Assembly: GCA_017514685.1 (NCBI GenBank)
Contig: JAFWJN010000032.1
Span: 49,547 to 113,546, forward strand
Source: Clostridia bacterium
GTDB taxonomy: Bacteria > Bacillota > Clostridia > Christensenellales > CAG-138
DNA: 64,000 nt
Reading direction: 5' to 3'
Positions 1 to 9,026 of this stretch are shown here, one piece after another. Under the pieces are notes generated by a model. That model did no database searches, had not been told where the DNA came from, and was given only the letters and a program-made list of their open reading frames with translations. The translations under genes and the position numbers were made by a program. How positions within the stretch are numbered: position 1 is the first letter of the stretch; each line of letters begins with the position of its first letter.

Positions 1-714
1 GCGTACAACATCCAGATCGGGGTCACGGATGAGTACATCGCGGTGATGGACGTACAGCAATACCGGTCGGACATGGACTGCTTTGTACCGCTCATGGAAA
101 AGTTCCAAAGGCAATACGGCTTCTATCCCGAATACCCGGTAGCGGATGCCGGATATGGTTCTTACAACAATTATTTATACTGCCGGGAACATGGTATGGA
201 ATTATACATGAAGTTCCCCATGTACGAGAAAGAGACGAAAGATGAGAAATATGCTTCCGATCCATACAGAGCAGTCAACTTCCGGACAGATGAAAGCGGG
301 AATCTGATCTGTCCCAACAATCGCAAGATGCAATTCGCGTACCGGGCGGCAGTCAAAGGCAATCATTACGGACGTCAGGAAGAGGTCTACATCTGTGAAG
401 ATTGTACGGATTGTCCGTATGCATCTCAATGTAAGAAAGGTGACGGAAACCGGACGGTACGGCTGAATCAGGAACTGACGCAAATCCACAAAGAAGTGCT
501 GGATAACCTGAACTGCATCCACGGAGCATTGCTTCGCCAAAACAGATCCATTCAAGCCGAGGGCACTTTCGGAATCATGAAGCAGGACCGAAACTACCGA
601 CGAACGCGACGAAGAAATCTTGATTTCGTCCGAACCGAGTTATATCTCGTTTCTATCGGGCACAACCTTTACAAATACTGCAACAAACTCCAAAAACAAC
701 AGATCGCAGCGTAG
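1..714 (+). CDS. IS1182-like transposase, C-terminal part (5' end outside window)
   Basis: The reading frame is open from base 1, so the gene begins before the window. The first residues (AYNIQIGVTDEYI) fit the core of DDE transposases of the IS1182 group. The rest shows the late region of that family: a Cys-rich insert near the codons at 395-435 (CEDCTDCPYASQC) followed by a conserved E in RSIQAEGTFGIMKQD, probably the last catalytic acid, and a basic Arg-rich stretch. A stop at 712-714 is followed by a strong terminator hairpin. The role is cut-and-paste transposition of its own element. Family assignment rests on motif recognition; the 5' inverted repeat cannot be seen, so element boundaries are unknown. 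Confidence 0.85.
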   Translation, partial: AYNIQIGVTDEYIAVMDVQQYRSDMDCFVPLMEKFQRQYGFYPEYPVADAGYGSYNNYLYCREHGMELYMKFPMYEKETKDEKYASDPYRAVNFRTDESGNLICPNNRKMQFAYRAAVKGNHYGRQEEVYICEDCTDCPYASQCKKGDGNRTVRLNQELTQIHKEVLDNLNCIHGALLRQNRSIQAEGTFGIMKQDRNYRRTRRRNLDFVRTELYLVSIGHNLYKYCNKLQKQQIAA

Positions 715-813
715 CCAAAGGAATCTTCCGGTTCTTGGGGTAGGGGGTACTATATTCATTCGCACAAAACTTCACTCTATTACATCGCTCATTCTTTCGT
801 TTCGCAAATGAAC

Positions 814-861
814 AGGAGCCGTTAAGATCCTCTTTCGAGTTTCTTAACGGCTCCTTTTTAT
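814..861 (+). terminator. Terminator after the transposase gene
   Basis: Fourteen-base arms, AGGAGCCGTTAAGA and TCTTAACGGCTCCT (814-827 and 842-855), enclose a short loop and are followed by a T run. It ends transcription from the transposase and may lie in the element's right end. The loop and right arm recur in part at 53362-53383. Confidence 0.8.
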
Positions 862-986
862 GGTAGCGGCGAGGCGGATTCTCTTCAGTACAACATAAAA
901 AAGCAATATCGCGGGCAAATTCAGATATATGAACCCGAACAGAAATAGAGTAGAATAAGGTCAGAAGAAGAGACCGGAGGTGTTCC

Positions 987-2681
987 ATGTACGCGTCTTT
1001 CGAACCCCTGAAAAATGCAGCGCTGATCCATCATTATCTGACACATATGGTCGATTCCATGGAGGACAATCTGCCGTACTGGCTGATTCTGCCAAACCGG
1101 AAACCAGCGGAAGCTGCGCATTGTCGTGTGGATGACGCGGAACTGGCCGGTTCCTGGTATGAGGGCCTTCTGTCGGCCATGCAGATGCTAGGGACAAAGG
1201 AGGGAGCGCATGTTTTAGCTTCCTTTCGCAGACACCTGATGCAGTCCTGGGGAGAGAACGGACTCCGGTACTGCAAACAATATCCATGGACACATACCAT
1301 TCATGCTTCTTTCCATGAAATGGGATATATCCTTTCTGCTCTGAACGCGCTTTTGGAACATGACCCTAGTGACGGGGAGGCGGCTGAAAGGGCAGAAGGA
1401 CTGGTGCATGGAATGCGGAATCTTGTGATCGAACGGAAGGTCAGAACGTTCTGGTCCGGAGACTTTGAGGAACCGGAACCCGTTTTTGAGTTCCCAAACG
1501 ATGTATATCTTCCGGACAGGGGATTTGACCTGTCGCGCCACTCGGGACGGGGCGAGTCCTGCATCCGAAATGCCGTGATCCTGGAGCCCCTTGTCCGGTA
1601 CTATGAGCGGACTCAGGATCCGGTTGCGCTGGATCTTGCGAAGGGGATCGCCAACCATCTTCTAGGTGTTTCACGCTACTTCAATTACAAAATGGAATAC
1701 TTCGGACATGTCCATTCAGCCATTTGGTTTGCCTGGGGACTTGCCAAACTCGGAAGAGTGACCGAAGAAACGCGCTATACGGAAAAAGCAAAAGCCATCT
1801 ATGATTATACGCGATCCATTTCCTCTTCTTTCGGCTGGGTGCCGGAATACGCGCAGTGGCATCCTCTTTCCGAAGAGCACTGTGAAACCTGCTGCATCCG
1901 GGATATGATCCTGTGCGCACTCGAACTGATTCGGTGCGGATATCCCGATTACTGGGAAGACGTGAACCAGTTTTCACGGAATCAGCTTGTGGAGAATCAG
2001 GTGCGCTATACCGGGTACGTTGTCTGTGACAACAGCCGTCCGGACGGCAACGGCATTACCTATCATGAGATCGGGCAGAGAATGCTCGGTGGTTTTACGG
2101 GCGGGAGCGAGCCGAATACGATCTCGCTGGACCGGTTTCGTTCCGTTGCGGGATGCTGCGCCGGAACAGCTCCGACAGCGCTTAAAGCTGTCTGGGATCA
2201 TGTGCTGACGACAGAAAACGGAGTTCACATCATCAATATTCCCTGTGATAAGGAAGATGATCTGTGCAGCCTGAAGTCTCTTTTGCCCAATGAGGGAACG
2301 ATTCTTCTGACGGCAAAAGAAGACGGTATTTTCGGAGTCAGGATCTATGAATGGATGAATGAAATGAAGCATACGGTAAACGGGTTACCGGTATCACCGA
2401 AGAAGAAAGGACGGATTTTACAGCTGGCGCTGAAAAAAGGCGATCAATGGATCATATCATTCCCGCTGGAAACCCGGTGTGTTATGGAAACGGTAAGAGG
2501 GATGGACTATCAGGTACTGTACCGGGGATGCGATGTGATCGATCTGCTGCCTCATGGAGGTCATATCCGGCTTTATCAGAGAGATCTGTCAGTCGAACCG
2601 TTTCTTCCGAAGCCGGAAGATGTTCATGAATCTGGGGCATCCAACTATGGACCGACACAGCAGAAAACATCAGATCAATAA
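987..2681 (+). CDS. GH127/DUF1680-like putative beta-L-arabinofuranosidase
   Basis: A 564-residue cytoplasmic protein (no signal peptide) with the look of an (alpha/alpha)6-barrel hydrolase of the GH127/DUF1680 type. Characterised GH127 enzymes bind zinc through Glu, Cys and a Cys-Cys pair, one Cys being the nucleophile. Candidate equivalents here are E300-T-C302-C303 in EEHCETCC and C390-C391 in VAGCCAGT. The start is the ATG with GGAGGT five bases upstream. It is monocistronic, ends in a shared terminator and converges on a GH2 gene, which suggests glycan use. Overall similarity to characterised GH127 enzymes looks distant, so the substrate is not fixed; another DUF1680-related family (for example GH146) is possible. 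Confidence 0.6.
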   Translation: MYASFEPLKNAALIHHYLTHMVDSMEDNLPYWLILPNRKPAEAAHCRVDDAELAGSWYEGLLSAMQMLGTKEGAHVLASFRRHLMQSWGENGLRYCKQYPWTHTIHASFHEMGYILSALNALLEHDPSDGEAAERAEGLVHGMRNLVIERKVRTFWSGDFEEPEPVFEFPNDVYLPDRGFDLSRHSGRGESCIRNAVILEPLVRYYERTQDPVALDLAKGIANHLLGVSRYFNYKMEYFGHVHSAIWFAWGLAKLGRVTEETRYTEKAKAIYDYTRSISSSFGWVPEYAQWHPLSEEHCETCCIRDMILCALELIRCGYPDYWEDVNQFSRNQLVENQVRYTGYVVCDNSRPDGNGITYHEIGQRMLGGFTGGSEPNTISLDRFRSVAGCCAGTAPTALKAVWDHVLTTENGVHIINIPCDKEDDLCSLKSLLPNEGTILLTAKEDGIFGVRIYEWMNEMKHTVNGLPVSPKKKGRILQLALKKGDQWIISFPLETRCVMETVRGMDYQVLYRGCDVIDLLPHGGHIRLYQRDLSVEPFLPKPEDVHESGASNYGPTQQKTSDQ

Positions 2682-2704
2682 TCGTCGAAGCTTAGCATGA
2701 AGCG

Positions 2705-2745
2705 AACACCTCCAAAGGAAGGCGATCCTTTGGAGGTGTTTTCTG
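2705..2745. terminator. Bidirectional terminator between convergent genes
   Basis: Perfect 14-bp arms AACACCTCCAAAGG (2705-2718) and CCTTTGGAGGTGTT (2727-2740) with an 8-base loop, T-rich on the plus side. It separates the GH127-like gene from the convergent GH2 gene and probably serves both. Confidence 0.85.
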
Positions 2746-2758
2746 TTTTGTAATCGCA

Positions 2759-5700
2759 TTACTCTATGTTCCAGGCCGTTACAGTGAAGCGGCAGTCGCC
2801 TGCAAGTTTTTCAGGAGCATATTCAGCTTCTATGATCCTTGTCTCATGAGGCATAAGGAGAAGATAATTATCGCTGAAAAAGACAGGGAGTATGTCAGCC
2901 TGATCCTGATCCAGAAAACGGATCCGGGTATTCAGAGAAGGGTAATCGCCGTTTTGAATCAGCAGCTTTGTCCGGATCAGGTTTCGTCCGTTCTGTCTGC
3001 TTTTCACCTCGCTGCTTTCCAGCGTCCGGATGGAGAGTCTGGTTTTCGGAATGCTTCGAAGCATTCTGTAATTTTGATATTCTTTCCGGTTGTGCCAGTA
3101 CGTGTTCTGTCCCAGGACTTTGGAATCCTGATCTGACAGAGTCAGACGGAGGAACAGTACATCGGTATCCGAAACGGAAAAATCAACCGTTCCGACCGAA
3201 ATGCCGTAGGCGTCTTTTGAAAGATCCTGAATCTTATGCTCTTTTTTCCAAACCAATTGTCCGTACAAGTTGAAGATTTCTTCGGTAACGGTCAGATTTG
3301 TATAGGAATCCGGAGTCGCGTTTGCCAGGAGAACTGTATCCTTTCTGGGATCAAAGAACGCGCGTACAGGCTGATTGCCGGCTTTCGCACCGAAATAGCC
3401 ACCGTTCGTGTATAGATAATAATCATAGGTCTGCCACATGAAGGAAGGCCAGGAGGACTGACTCATCCACATGAGAAGACCGTTTGACAGCCTTGCGGAC
3501 AGCGCTTCAAACATTCCTCTGTGATGATCGTAATTGATCAGCTGGGCAGCCTGGAAGAAATCCTCGACAGCCCAGGCTTTACCGGCATCCATACACATTT
3601 TGTTGATCGCCTTCTGATAATCCTGATAGACAGGATCATCTGCATCCGGCGTCCAATCCTTGATGTGATCCACCGGAACGGTGAAATCACCTCCCAGATA
3701 ATTCTGAAGAGCCTCCATATAGGTATTGGCGGGACCGTTTGCATGATAGGTCCAGTCATGGAGCGCCCAGGTCTCGCTGATCGGCCAGAGATGCTCCGGA
3801 CGTACAAACTTGCGCACGGATTCAAGTTCGGGTACATTGGGAATGCCACGTTCCGAGCGCAGGGCGAGAGAAGTCACATCGTTGAAATACTGTTTGATTC
3901 CATACTCTGCTCCGGCTTTCGCCAGCGAATAGCCACCACCGGAACTGACAGGCTCTGCCGAGGAATTCGGGAAATAGATTCTTGTCCCATCCAGTTGTTC
4001 AGTAAGGAGCCTGAGTCCCTGTTCAATCTGCTCCGGAGGATATCCTTCGTTTCTGCCACAGTAGAAAGCAAGCGCAGGGTGAGAGCGTACCTTCCGGATT
4101 TTATCTGCTGCGTTCTGAAGGAACATGTCGGAATCTTTCGGCGGAGGTCCATCCCAGGGATTTGCGAGCCAGAAATCATCCCAGATGAGAATCCCATACC
4201 GGTCACAGGCATCGTAAAAGGCAGGATGGTCTGTCATGCCGACCCAGTTCCGAATCATGGTCATATTGGCATCGGCATGCAGACGGATCTTATCGTAATA
4301 GACATCGGTCGTATCTCGTTTGAGACCGTCGTCCATTCCCCAGTTTCCCCCCTTTGCAACGATACGCTCTCCGTTGCAGTAAAGGGTAAGCATCTTGTTT
4401 TCAATCGGATAATCAAAGCGCCGGACACCGAATTGGAATATTTTACTGTCTATGGTTCTGCCGTTTACCGAAAGCTCCAGTTCGCAGGTGTACAAATATT
4501 GTTCTCCGTAGGTGTTGGGCAACCAGAGCTTTGGATGATCCAAAGACAGGGAAACAGACGCTGCCGACAGAGCATCTACCGGAAGGTTTTTCTTCTCGGA
4601 AAACACCGGACCATCCGGAAGAATTCGTCCGGAAAGGGTAATGTCAACCGGTGCTCCACTGTCATTTCTGATGTCTGTATGCAGAACTAAATTTGCATGT
4701 TCCTTATTGAGAACATATTCATGCTGCGTTGTCTGTTCCAGCAGCTTGTCCGAATCTCCATATACTTGGATTTCTTTGATGATTGTATCGACCGGATATC
4801 CATTCAGTTCACGCTGCTTAAGAACCGTAAAACGGAGGAAGCGAACTAATTGCGGCTGCACAAAAGAGTGGGTTCCGGCTTCGGGACCGAAAAACGAAGG
4901 ATCCAGATTCACGTATGCGGTTGCTCCGGGAAGGGTATCGGAAAACGTGTGACCTGAATAGGCAGAAGTACCGGCACTTTCCTGCGCCTGCTGCCAGTAT
5001 TCTCTGTGAACCTGTACCTGACCGCCAGGAAACGCGTCCAGGTTGCAGAAGGTAATACCGTCTTTTGATACTTCCAGAGAAAACTGTTCTGCAAAGCGGG
5101 ATTCATAATCGGCAGAGCGTCCGCACGCTTCCGTGCCCCAGAGCAAAACGACGCTGCTGATCGGGACAGGAGAGCCGAAATCAACTGTAAAACAGTCGCC
5201 TTCTTTTCCATGCCAGTCATGAATTGCTCCGGGATGTTCGTCTGTTTTAACGGATGACCGGAGCATCAGGTTTTCAGGAGGGTTCACAATGCTTTCTGAA
5301 ATCAGTTCCAGCTTGGTTTCCATCCATGGGTCGCACAGTTGAAGATCTTCACAGAAATGCAGGGAAACATCTCCTAAAATGCCGGTGTTCCGGCCACGGA
5401 TCGTCGGAAGCCAGTCCCAACCGATTGATGCGTGGAGAGTCGGATTATCTGCTCCAAGAAGACCACCGTTCGGTCCGGGTCCGTATGCAAGTCCCTGCGT
5501 TGTGACAACACCTGGAGAATCATTGCAAAGAATCCGGACAGCAAGGATGTTTTCTTTCTCATATGAGATGACGCCGGTTACATCAAACTGCGCGCGGATA
5601 AAGGAACCTTCGATGGAATGCGCTCGTCCGGAAATTGGATTAGGAAGATATGTGCCATTCAGATAAACGTCGGCTTTCCAGTTGATCTTTTCAAACTCTA

Positions 5701-6442
5701 AAAGCACTCGTTTCTTATTCTGCTGCTTGATTCGGAATGACTTCCGATACCAGAAATCTGCTGTAAAGTATTCTTCGGAGATTTGGAACTGGTCATCATC
5801 GAAGAAAGGATCGGGGATGGCGCCGGCGAGCAGAAACGAGTAAAGGACAGTACTGGGTACAATAGCAGGAAGCCATATTTGCCGATCTTTTTCTTCAAAC
5901 TTGCTTTTTATAGAAAGTGCAGAGAGAGAACATCCGTTTTCTGTCAACTCGGAGGCACGGATGACTTTCCAATCTTTTCCGGATAATGAAAGGCTGTTAT
6001 CAGACGACAACTCGTTTTCTAAAATATCATCAGGAAAAGATTCTGGCTGAACAGATTCGTTTTCACCGTAAATGTGAACCTGATATATGATAATTTGCTT
6101 TCCAGGAGATGTGTGCATCACGAGCCGGACAAAACGACCGGATGCAGGAGAATTGATTCGACTAGTTTCAGAATGAGAAATAACTGATTCAACAGCCTTC
6201 AGCCACTTTTTTCTATCATCTGAAACTTCTACCATAACAGAGCAGGCACGCGATTCACCCCACTGGATATCGATTTTTTGGATATTTGAGAATGTGCCGA
6301 GATCAAAAAGAAGCCACTCCGTTTCCAATCCACTGCTGATCCATGGAATCGGGGTAGGAACCGTGACCAGATGACCGGTATGATCATAGTCTGCTGAGCT
6401 TGAGTGATAAACTGCTCGGAATAAAGAAAGATCTTTTACCAT
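2759..6442 (-). CDS. GH2 family glycosidase (beta-mannosidase / exo-glucosaminidase-like) with two F5/8-type C domains
   Basis: About 1227 residues. Order seen: an N-terminal F5/8 type C (discoidin) domain (about 1-130); the GH2 sugar-binding jelly roll (about 155-365, with NWKADVYLNG); a second discoidin-like insert (about 385-565) inside the immunoglobulin-like region; then the TIM barrel. The acid/base is probably E799 in YCGRNEGY and the nucleophile E864 in RSERGIPNVPE, the pattern of the endo-beta-mannosidase/exo-beta-glucosaminidase branch. No signal peptide is present, so it acts on imported oligosaccharides unless released otherwise. The ATG at 6442 is preferred over a GTG three codons upstream because AAAGGTG is spaced correctly for it. 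Substrate within GH2 is not determinable by eye. Confidence 0.85.
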   Translation of the reverse strand: MVKDLSLFRAVYHSSSADYDHTGHLVTVPTPIPWISSGLETEWLLFDLGTFSNIQKIDIQWGESRACSVMVEVSDDRKKWLKAVESVISHSETSRINSPASGRFVRLVMHTSPGKQIIIYQVHIYGENESVQPESFPDDILENELSSDNSLSLSGKDWKVIRASELTENGCSLSALSIKSKFEEKDRQIWLPAIVPSTVLYSFLLAGAIPDPFFDDDQFQISEEYFTADFWYRKSFRIKQQNKKRVLLEFEKINWKADVYLNGTYLPNPISGRAHSIEGSFIRAQFDVTGVISYEKENILAVRILCNDSPGVVTTQGLAYGPGPNGGLLGADNPTLHASIGWDWLPTIRGRNTGILGDVSLHFCEDLQLCDPWMETKLELISESIVNPPENLMLRSSVKTDEHPGAIHDWHGKEGDCFTVDFGSPVPISSVVLLWGTEACGRSADYESRFAEQFSLEVSKDGITFCNLDAFPGGQVQVHREYWQQAQESAGTSAYSGHTFSDTLPGATAYVNLDPSFFGPEAGTHSFVQPQLVRFLRFTVLKQRELNGYPVDTIIKEIQVYGDSDKLLEQTTQHEYVLNKEHANLVLHTDIRNDSGAPVDITLSGRILPDGPVFSEKKNLPVDALSAASVSLSLDHPKLWLPNTYGEQYLYTCELELSVNGRTIDSKIFQFGVRRFDYPIENKMLTLYCNGERIVAKGGNWGMDDGLKRDTTDVYYDKIRLHADANMTMIRNWVGMTDHPAFYDACDRYGILIWDDFWLANPWDGPPPKDSDMFLQNAADKIRKVRSHPALAFYCGRNEGYPPEQIEQGLRLLTEQLDGTRIYFPNSSAEPVSSGGGYSLAKAGAEYGIKQYFNDVTSLALRSERGIPNVPELESVRKFVRPEHLWPISETWALHDWTYHANGPANTYMEALQNYLGGDFTVPVDHIKDWTPDADDPVYQDYQKAINKMCMDAGKAWAVEDFFQAAQLINYDHHRGMFEALSARLSNGLLMWMSQSSWPSFMWQTYDYYLYTNGGYFGAKAGNQPVRAFFDPRKDTVLLANATPDSYTNLTVTEEIFNLYGQLVWKKEHKIQDLSKDAYGISVGTVDFSVSDTDVLFLRLTLSDQDSKVLGQNTYWHNRKEYQNYRMLRSIPKTRLSIRTLESSEVKSRQNGRNLIRTKLLIQNGDYPSLNTRIRFLDQDQADILPVFFSDNYLLLMPHETRIIEAEYAPEKLAGDCRFTVTAWNIE

Positions 6443-6686
6443 CTGTTTCACCTTTTATATGATAAAACTTTACGATAGAATATTGTGTTGATTTGTTCAG
6501 CTTCGCAAAATGGATAATAGCAGTTCCTATTCGAAATACACCCATCTATAATGTAAAGAAAAACAGAATCAATTTGAATAGCTTTATTTGCTTTTTGCTT
6601 TATCTATAAATGCTGTAAAAGACTGAGAAACAGGGAAAGCGAGAAAAGGTTCAGTTGTCGGTGCTGACAGAAAGAAAAACGCCGGA

Positions 6687-7319
6687 TCAGAGATCCAGCA
6701 TCAGTGTCAGCTTGGAAAGAAGTGTTTTCCGTATCAGCGAACAGGTCTTTTTATCATAGGCAGACCTGCCGAGCTGTTCCAGAATACCCGGTTTATGATA
6801 GAAGAAGAACAGCTGCTCCCCGATGATCGAATAAGCGAGTACGATCGCCTCATTTTCTGTCAGGGAAGGTTTGATTCGCATCAGAAGACTGACCATAGGA
6901 CGCACAGTCGTGGTTCCGAGAAGGTCCCCTCCGACATGCGGGGCATCCTCTGAGGAACGCATCTGAAAGAACAGACGAAGCTGCTTTTCGTTATCCGGGT
7001 TAAAAACAAAATCAAAATGCTTATTCGCCAGAAGGAGGATAAGTTTTTTTGCTTTATCGGGATCGATCGGCTCGTGTGAAAGTTCGGACTGGATCTCTGC
7101 GGAATCTTTCAGAAAATAATCATGGAAAGCTTTGGTCGCTTTCTGGACGACGTGAAGGTACAGGTTTTCTTTGCTTTCAAAATAATATGGAATTGCGGAA
7201 AGAGAAACGTCTGCCTGCGTGGCAATCATACGGACTGTAGTGGCGGCATATCCGATTTTCCCGAAAAGGTCAAGAGCGGCGTCAAGGATCCTTTGCTTTG
7301 CGTATTCTGAATTCAGCAT
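6687..7319 (-). CDS. TetR/AcrR family transcriptional regulator
   Basis: About 210 residues. The N-terminal helix-turn-helix is typical of TetR: RILDAALDLFGKIGYAATT followed by the recognition region VSLSAIPYYFESKENLY. The C-terminal ligand domain resembles the CecR-type TetR_C group. It is transcribed away from the DASS/ECF salvage operon, the classical arrangement for a local repressor. A TTG at 7340 and an ATG at 7331 extend the frame, but the ATG at 7319 has the better-spaced purine-rich site; the start is uncertain. The ligand is unknown, possibly a nucleoside or its breakdown product given the neighbours. Confidence 0.9.
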   Translation of the reverse strand: MLNSEYAKQRILDAALDLFGKIGYAATTVRMIATQADVSLSAIPYYFESKENLYLHVVQKATKAFHDYFLKDSAEIQSELSHEPIDPDKAKKLILLLANKHFDFVFNPDNEKQLRLFFQMRSSEDAPHVGGDLLGTTTVRPMVSLLMRIKPSLTENEAIVLAYSIIGEQLFFFYHKPGILEQLGRSAYDKKTCSLIRKTLLSKLTLMLDL

Positions 7320-7486
7320 GATTCTATCCATCCGTTTCAATCATTCTGTTACATTATAGGGTTTATTTAAAAACCCTGTCAATACCAACATCAAAAATCC
7401 GGATCTCATATAATATCTGCAAAAATCAATCATTAAGCACCTCGTTGAACATTTTCCAAAGCGACGTAAAATGTCGATCCTACCAC

Positions 7487-7515
7487 TTGACAATTTCTTT
7501 GGCCTGTATTAGTAT
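7487..7515 (+). promoter_or_regulatory. Sigma-A promoter for the salvage operon with nearby direct repeats
   Basis: TTGACA (7487-7492), a 17-base spacer and TAGTAT (7510-7515). Downstream, the octamer TGTACTAA occurs twice (7539-7546 and 7558-7565), 19 bases apart, in the 5' leader. These repeats are candidates for TetR-family control, an inference from position only. Confidence 0.5.
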
Positions 7516-7591
7516 TAAAATATCTCAAGTAGAACAACTGTACTAAATTATAACATATGTACTAACATTTTTCAAGTGGAAGTGTGAAAGC

Positions 7592-9004
7592 ATGAAACAG
7601 CGTTGGCACGAAATGGTTTATGTCTTGTTTGTGCTTGCGGGGGCAGCAGTTGTATTGCTGCGGCCATTTTCACCTGCACTTGATTCTTTGGGGCATTACG
7701 CTCTTGCGGGAATGATCCTTACAACCGGGCTCTGGGTTTTAGAGCCTTTTCATATTTCGGTCGGCGTCGGTTCCTGCCTTCTGTTTGCGAGTATGCTAGC
7801 AGTCGGCGTGCCGGCGCGCGTTGTTTTTTCAGGGTTCACTCAGTCTGCTGTCTGGACGATGATTCCTGCCTTGTTCTTCGGATATGCGCTGAAAAAAACA
7901 GGACTCGGAAAAAGGATCGCTTTCCGGCTGCTCCGGTGCCTGCCGAAGGTAACCTACCTTTCTTTGATCGTTGCTTGGGTCCTGATCGGGATCATTCTTT
8001 CCATTCTGACGCCTTCCATTACGGTGCGTATCGTCATTGCGATGCCTCTTGCAAAGAACTGTGTTGATCTGTGCGGCTTTGAGAAGGATTCCAAAGAGCG
8101 TTCTTTCCTTCTTTTGACTGCCTGGGCGATGATGGTGATCCCCGGGATCGGCTGGTCAACAGGTTCGCTGCTTGGACCGGTACTGACCGGTATTTTCGGA
8201 TCGGTGGAAGGGATTCCGGAGGTATCGTTTACAGACTGGTTCCGTTCGGCTTTTCTGCCGACCTGCATTGTTACGGTGCTGATCCTTGTGCTGAGCAGGG
8301 CGCTTTTGAAACCTTCCGGAAAGATCATGATCAAAAAAGAGGTCTTTACGGAAGCGTACCGTTCCCTCCAACCGATGCAGAAAGAGGAGAAACTGACGCT
8401 TTGGATCCTTCTGATCTGCTTTGCCTTCCTGGCAACAGGAATGCTTCACGGGATTCCGGATGCAGCGCTGTGCCTGTTTGCACTGCTCCTTCTGTTTGCT
8501 CTCGGAGTGCTTGACCGGCAGGACATCGGAAAAGGCATCTCCTGGGATATCGTGCTGTTTGTGGGAGCGTCCATGAGCATAGGGGAGATCTTTTCCTACA
8601 CCGGCGTTTCGGGCTGGCTCTCCGGCTGGTTCCAGACGATTTTTGCCCTGATTCCAAGCGCTGAGCTGCTGCTCCTGCTGCTTTTGGTATTTCTGTTTGC
8701 GTTCCGGTTCGTTGATGTTGCTCTGCTGACGCCGACGATCGTGATTCTGGCACCATCAATCCCTGCCTTATGGCAGACACACGGGATCCATCCGTATGTC
8801 TGGATCCCGGTCTTCTCGTTCGCGATCTGCGCCTTTTTTGCCCGTTATCAGAATATGTTTCTGCTGATCGGAGAAACGACACTGGGAAAGGAAGGGTGGA
8901 CCGTGCAGTACCGGATACGGTACGCGCTGATCTATTTTGCAGCGTGCGTGATCGCGGTAGCGGTTTCGATTCCTTACTGGAGAGCCATCGGATGGATCGC
9001 ATAG
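7592..9004 (+). CDS. DASS/SLC13 family anion transporter
   Basis: A 470-residue polytopic membrane protein with roughly 11-12 hydrophobic segments. Family hallmarks include the paired Ser/Thr-Pro regions of divalent anion:sodium symporters, for example ILTPSITVRIVIAMPLAK and, in the second half, LLTPTIVILAPSIPA. DASS proteins carry dicarboxylates, citrate or sulfate. As the first gene of the operon upstream of an MtnA-like isomerase and an ECF transporter, it may move an anionic substrate or product, but the family does not fix which. The ATG start follows AAGTGGAAGTG. Confidence 0.8.
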   Translation: MKQRWHEMVYVLFVLAGAAVVLLRPFSPALDSLGHYALAGMILTTGLWVLEPFHISVGVGSCLLFASMLAVGVPARVVFSGFTQSAVWTMIPALFFGYALKKTGLGKRIAFRLLRCLPKVTYLSLIVAWVLIGIILSILTPSITVRIVIAMPLAKNCVDLCGFEKDSKERSFLLLTAWAMMVIPGIGWSTGSLLGPVLTGIFGSVEGIPEVSFTDWFRSAFLPTCIVTVLILVLSRALLKPSGKIMIKKEVFTEAYRSLQPMQKEEKLTLWILLICFAFLATGMLHGIPDAALCLFALLLLFALGVLDRQDIGKGISWDIVLFVGASMSIGEIFSYTGVSGWLSGWFQTIFALIPSAELLLLLLLVFLFAFRFVDVALLTPTIVILAPSIPALWQTHGIHPYVWIPVFSFAICAFFARYQNMFLLIGETTLGKEGWTVQYRIRYALIYFAACVIAVAVSIPYWRAIGWIA

Positions 9005-9026
9005 CCGATCGGAAAGGATGATAACT

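Noticed and set aside
3521-4690. 389-codon plus-strand frame inside the GH2 gene
   Set aside because: Antisense to the catalytic barrel of the GH2 enzyme; no family features.
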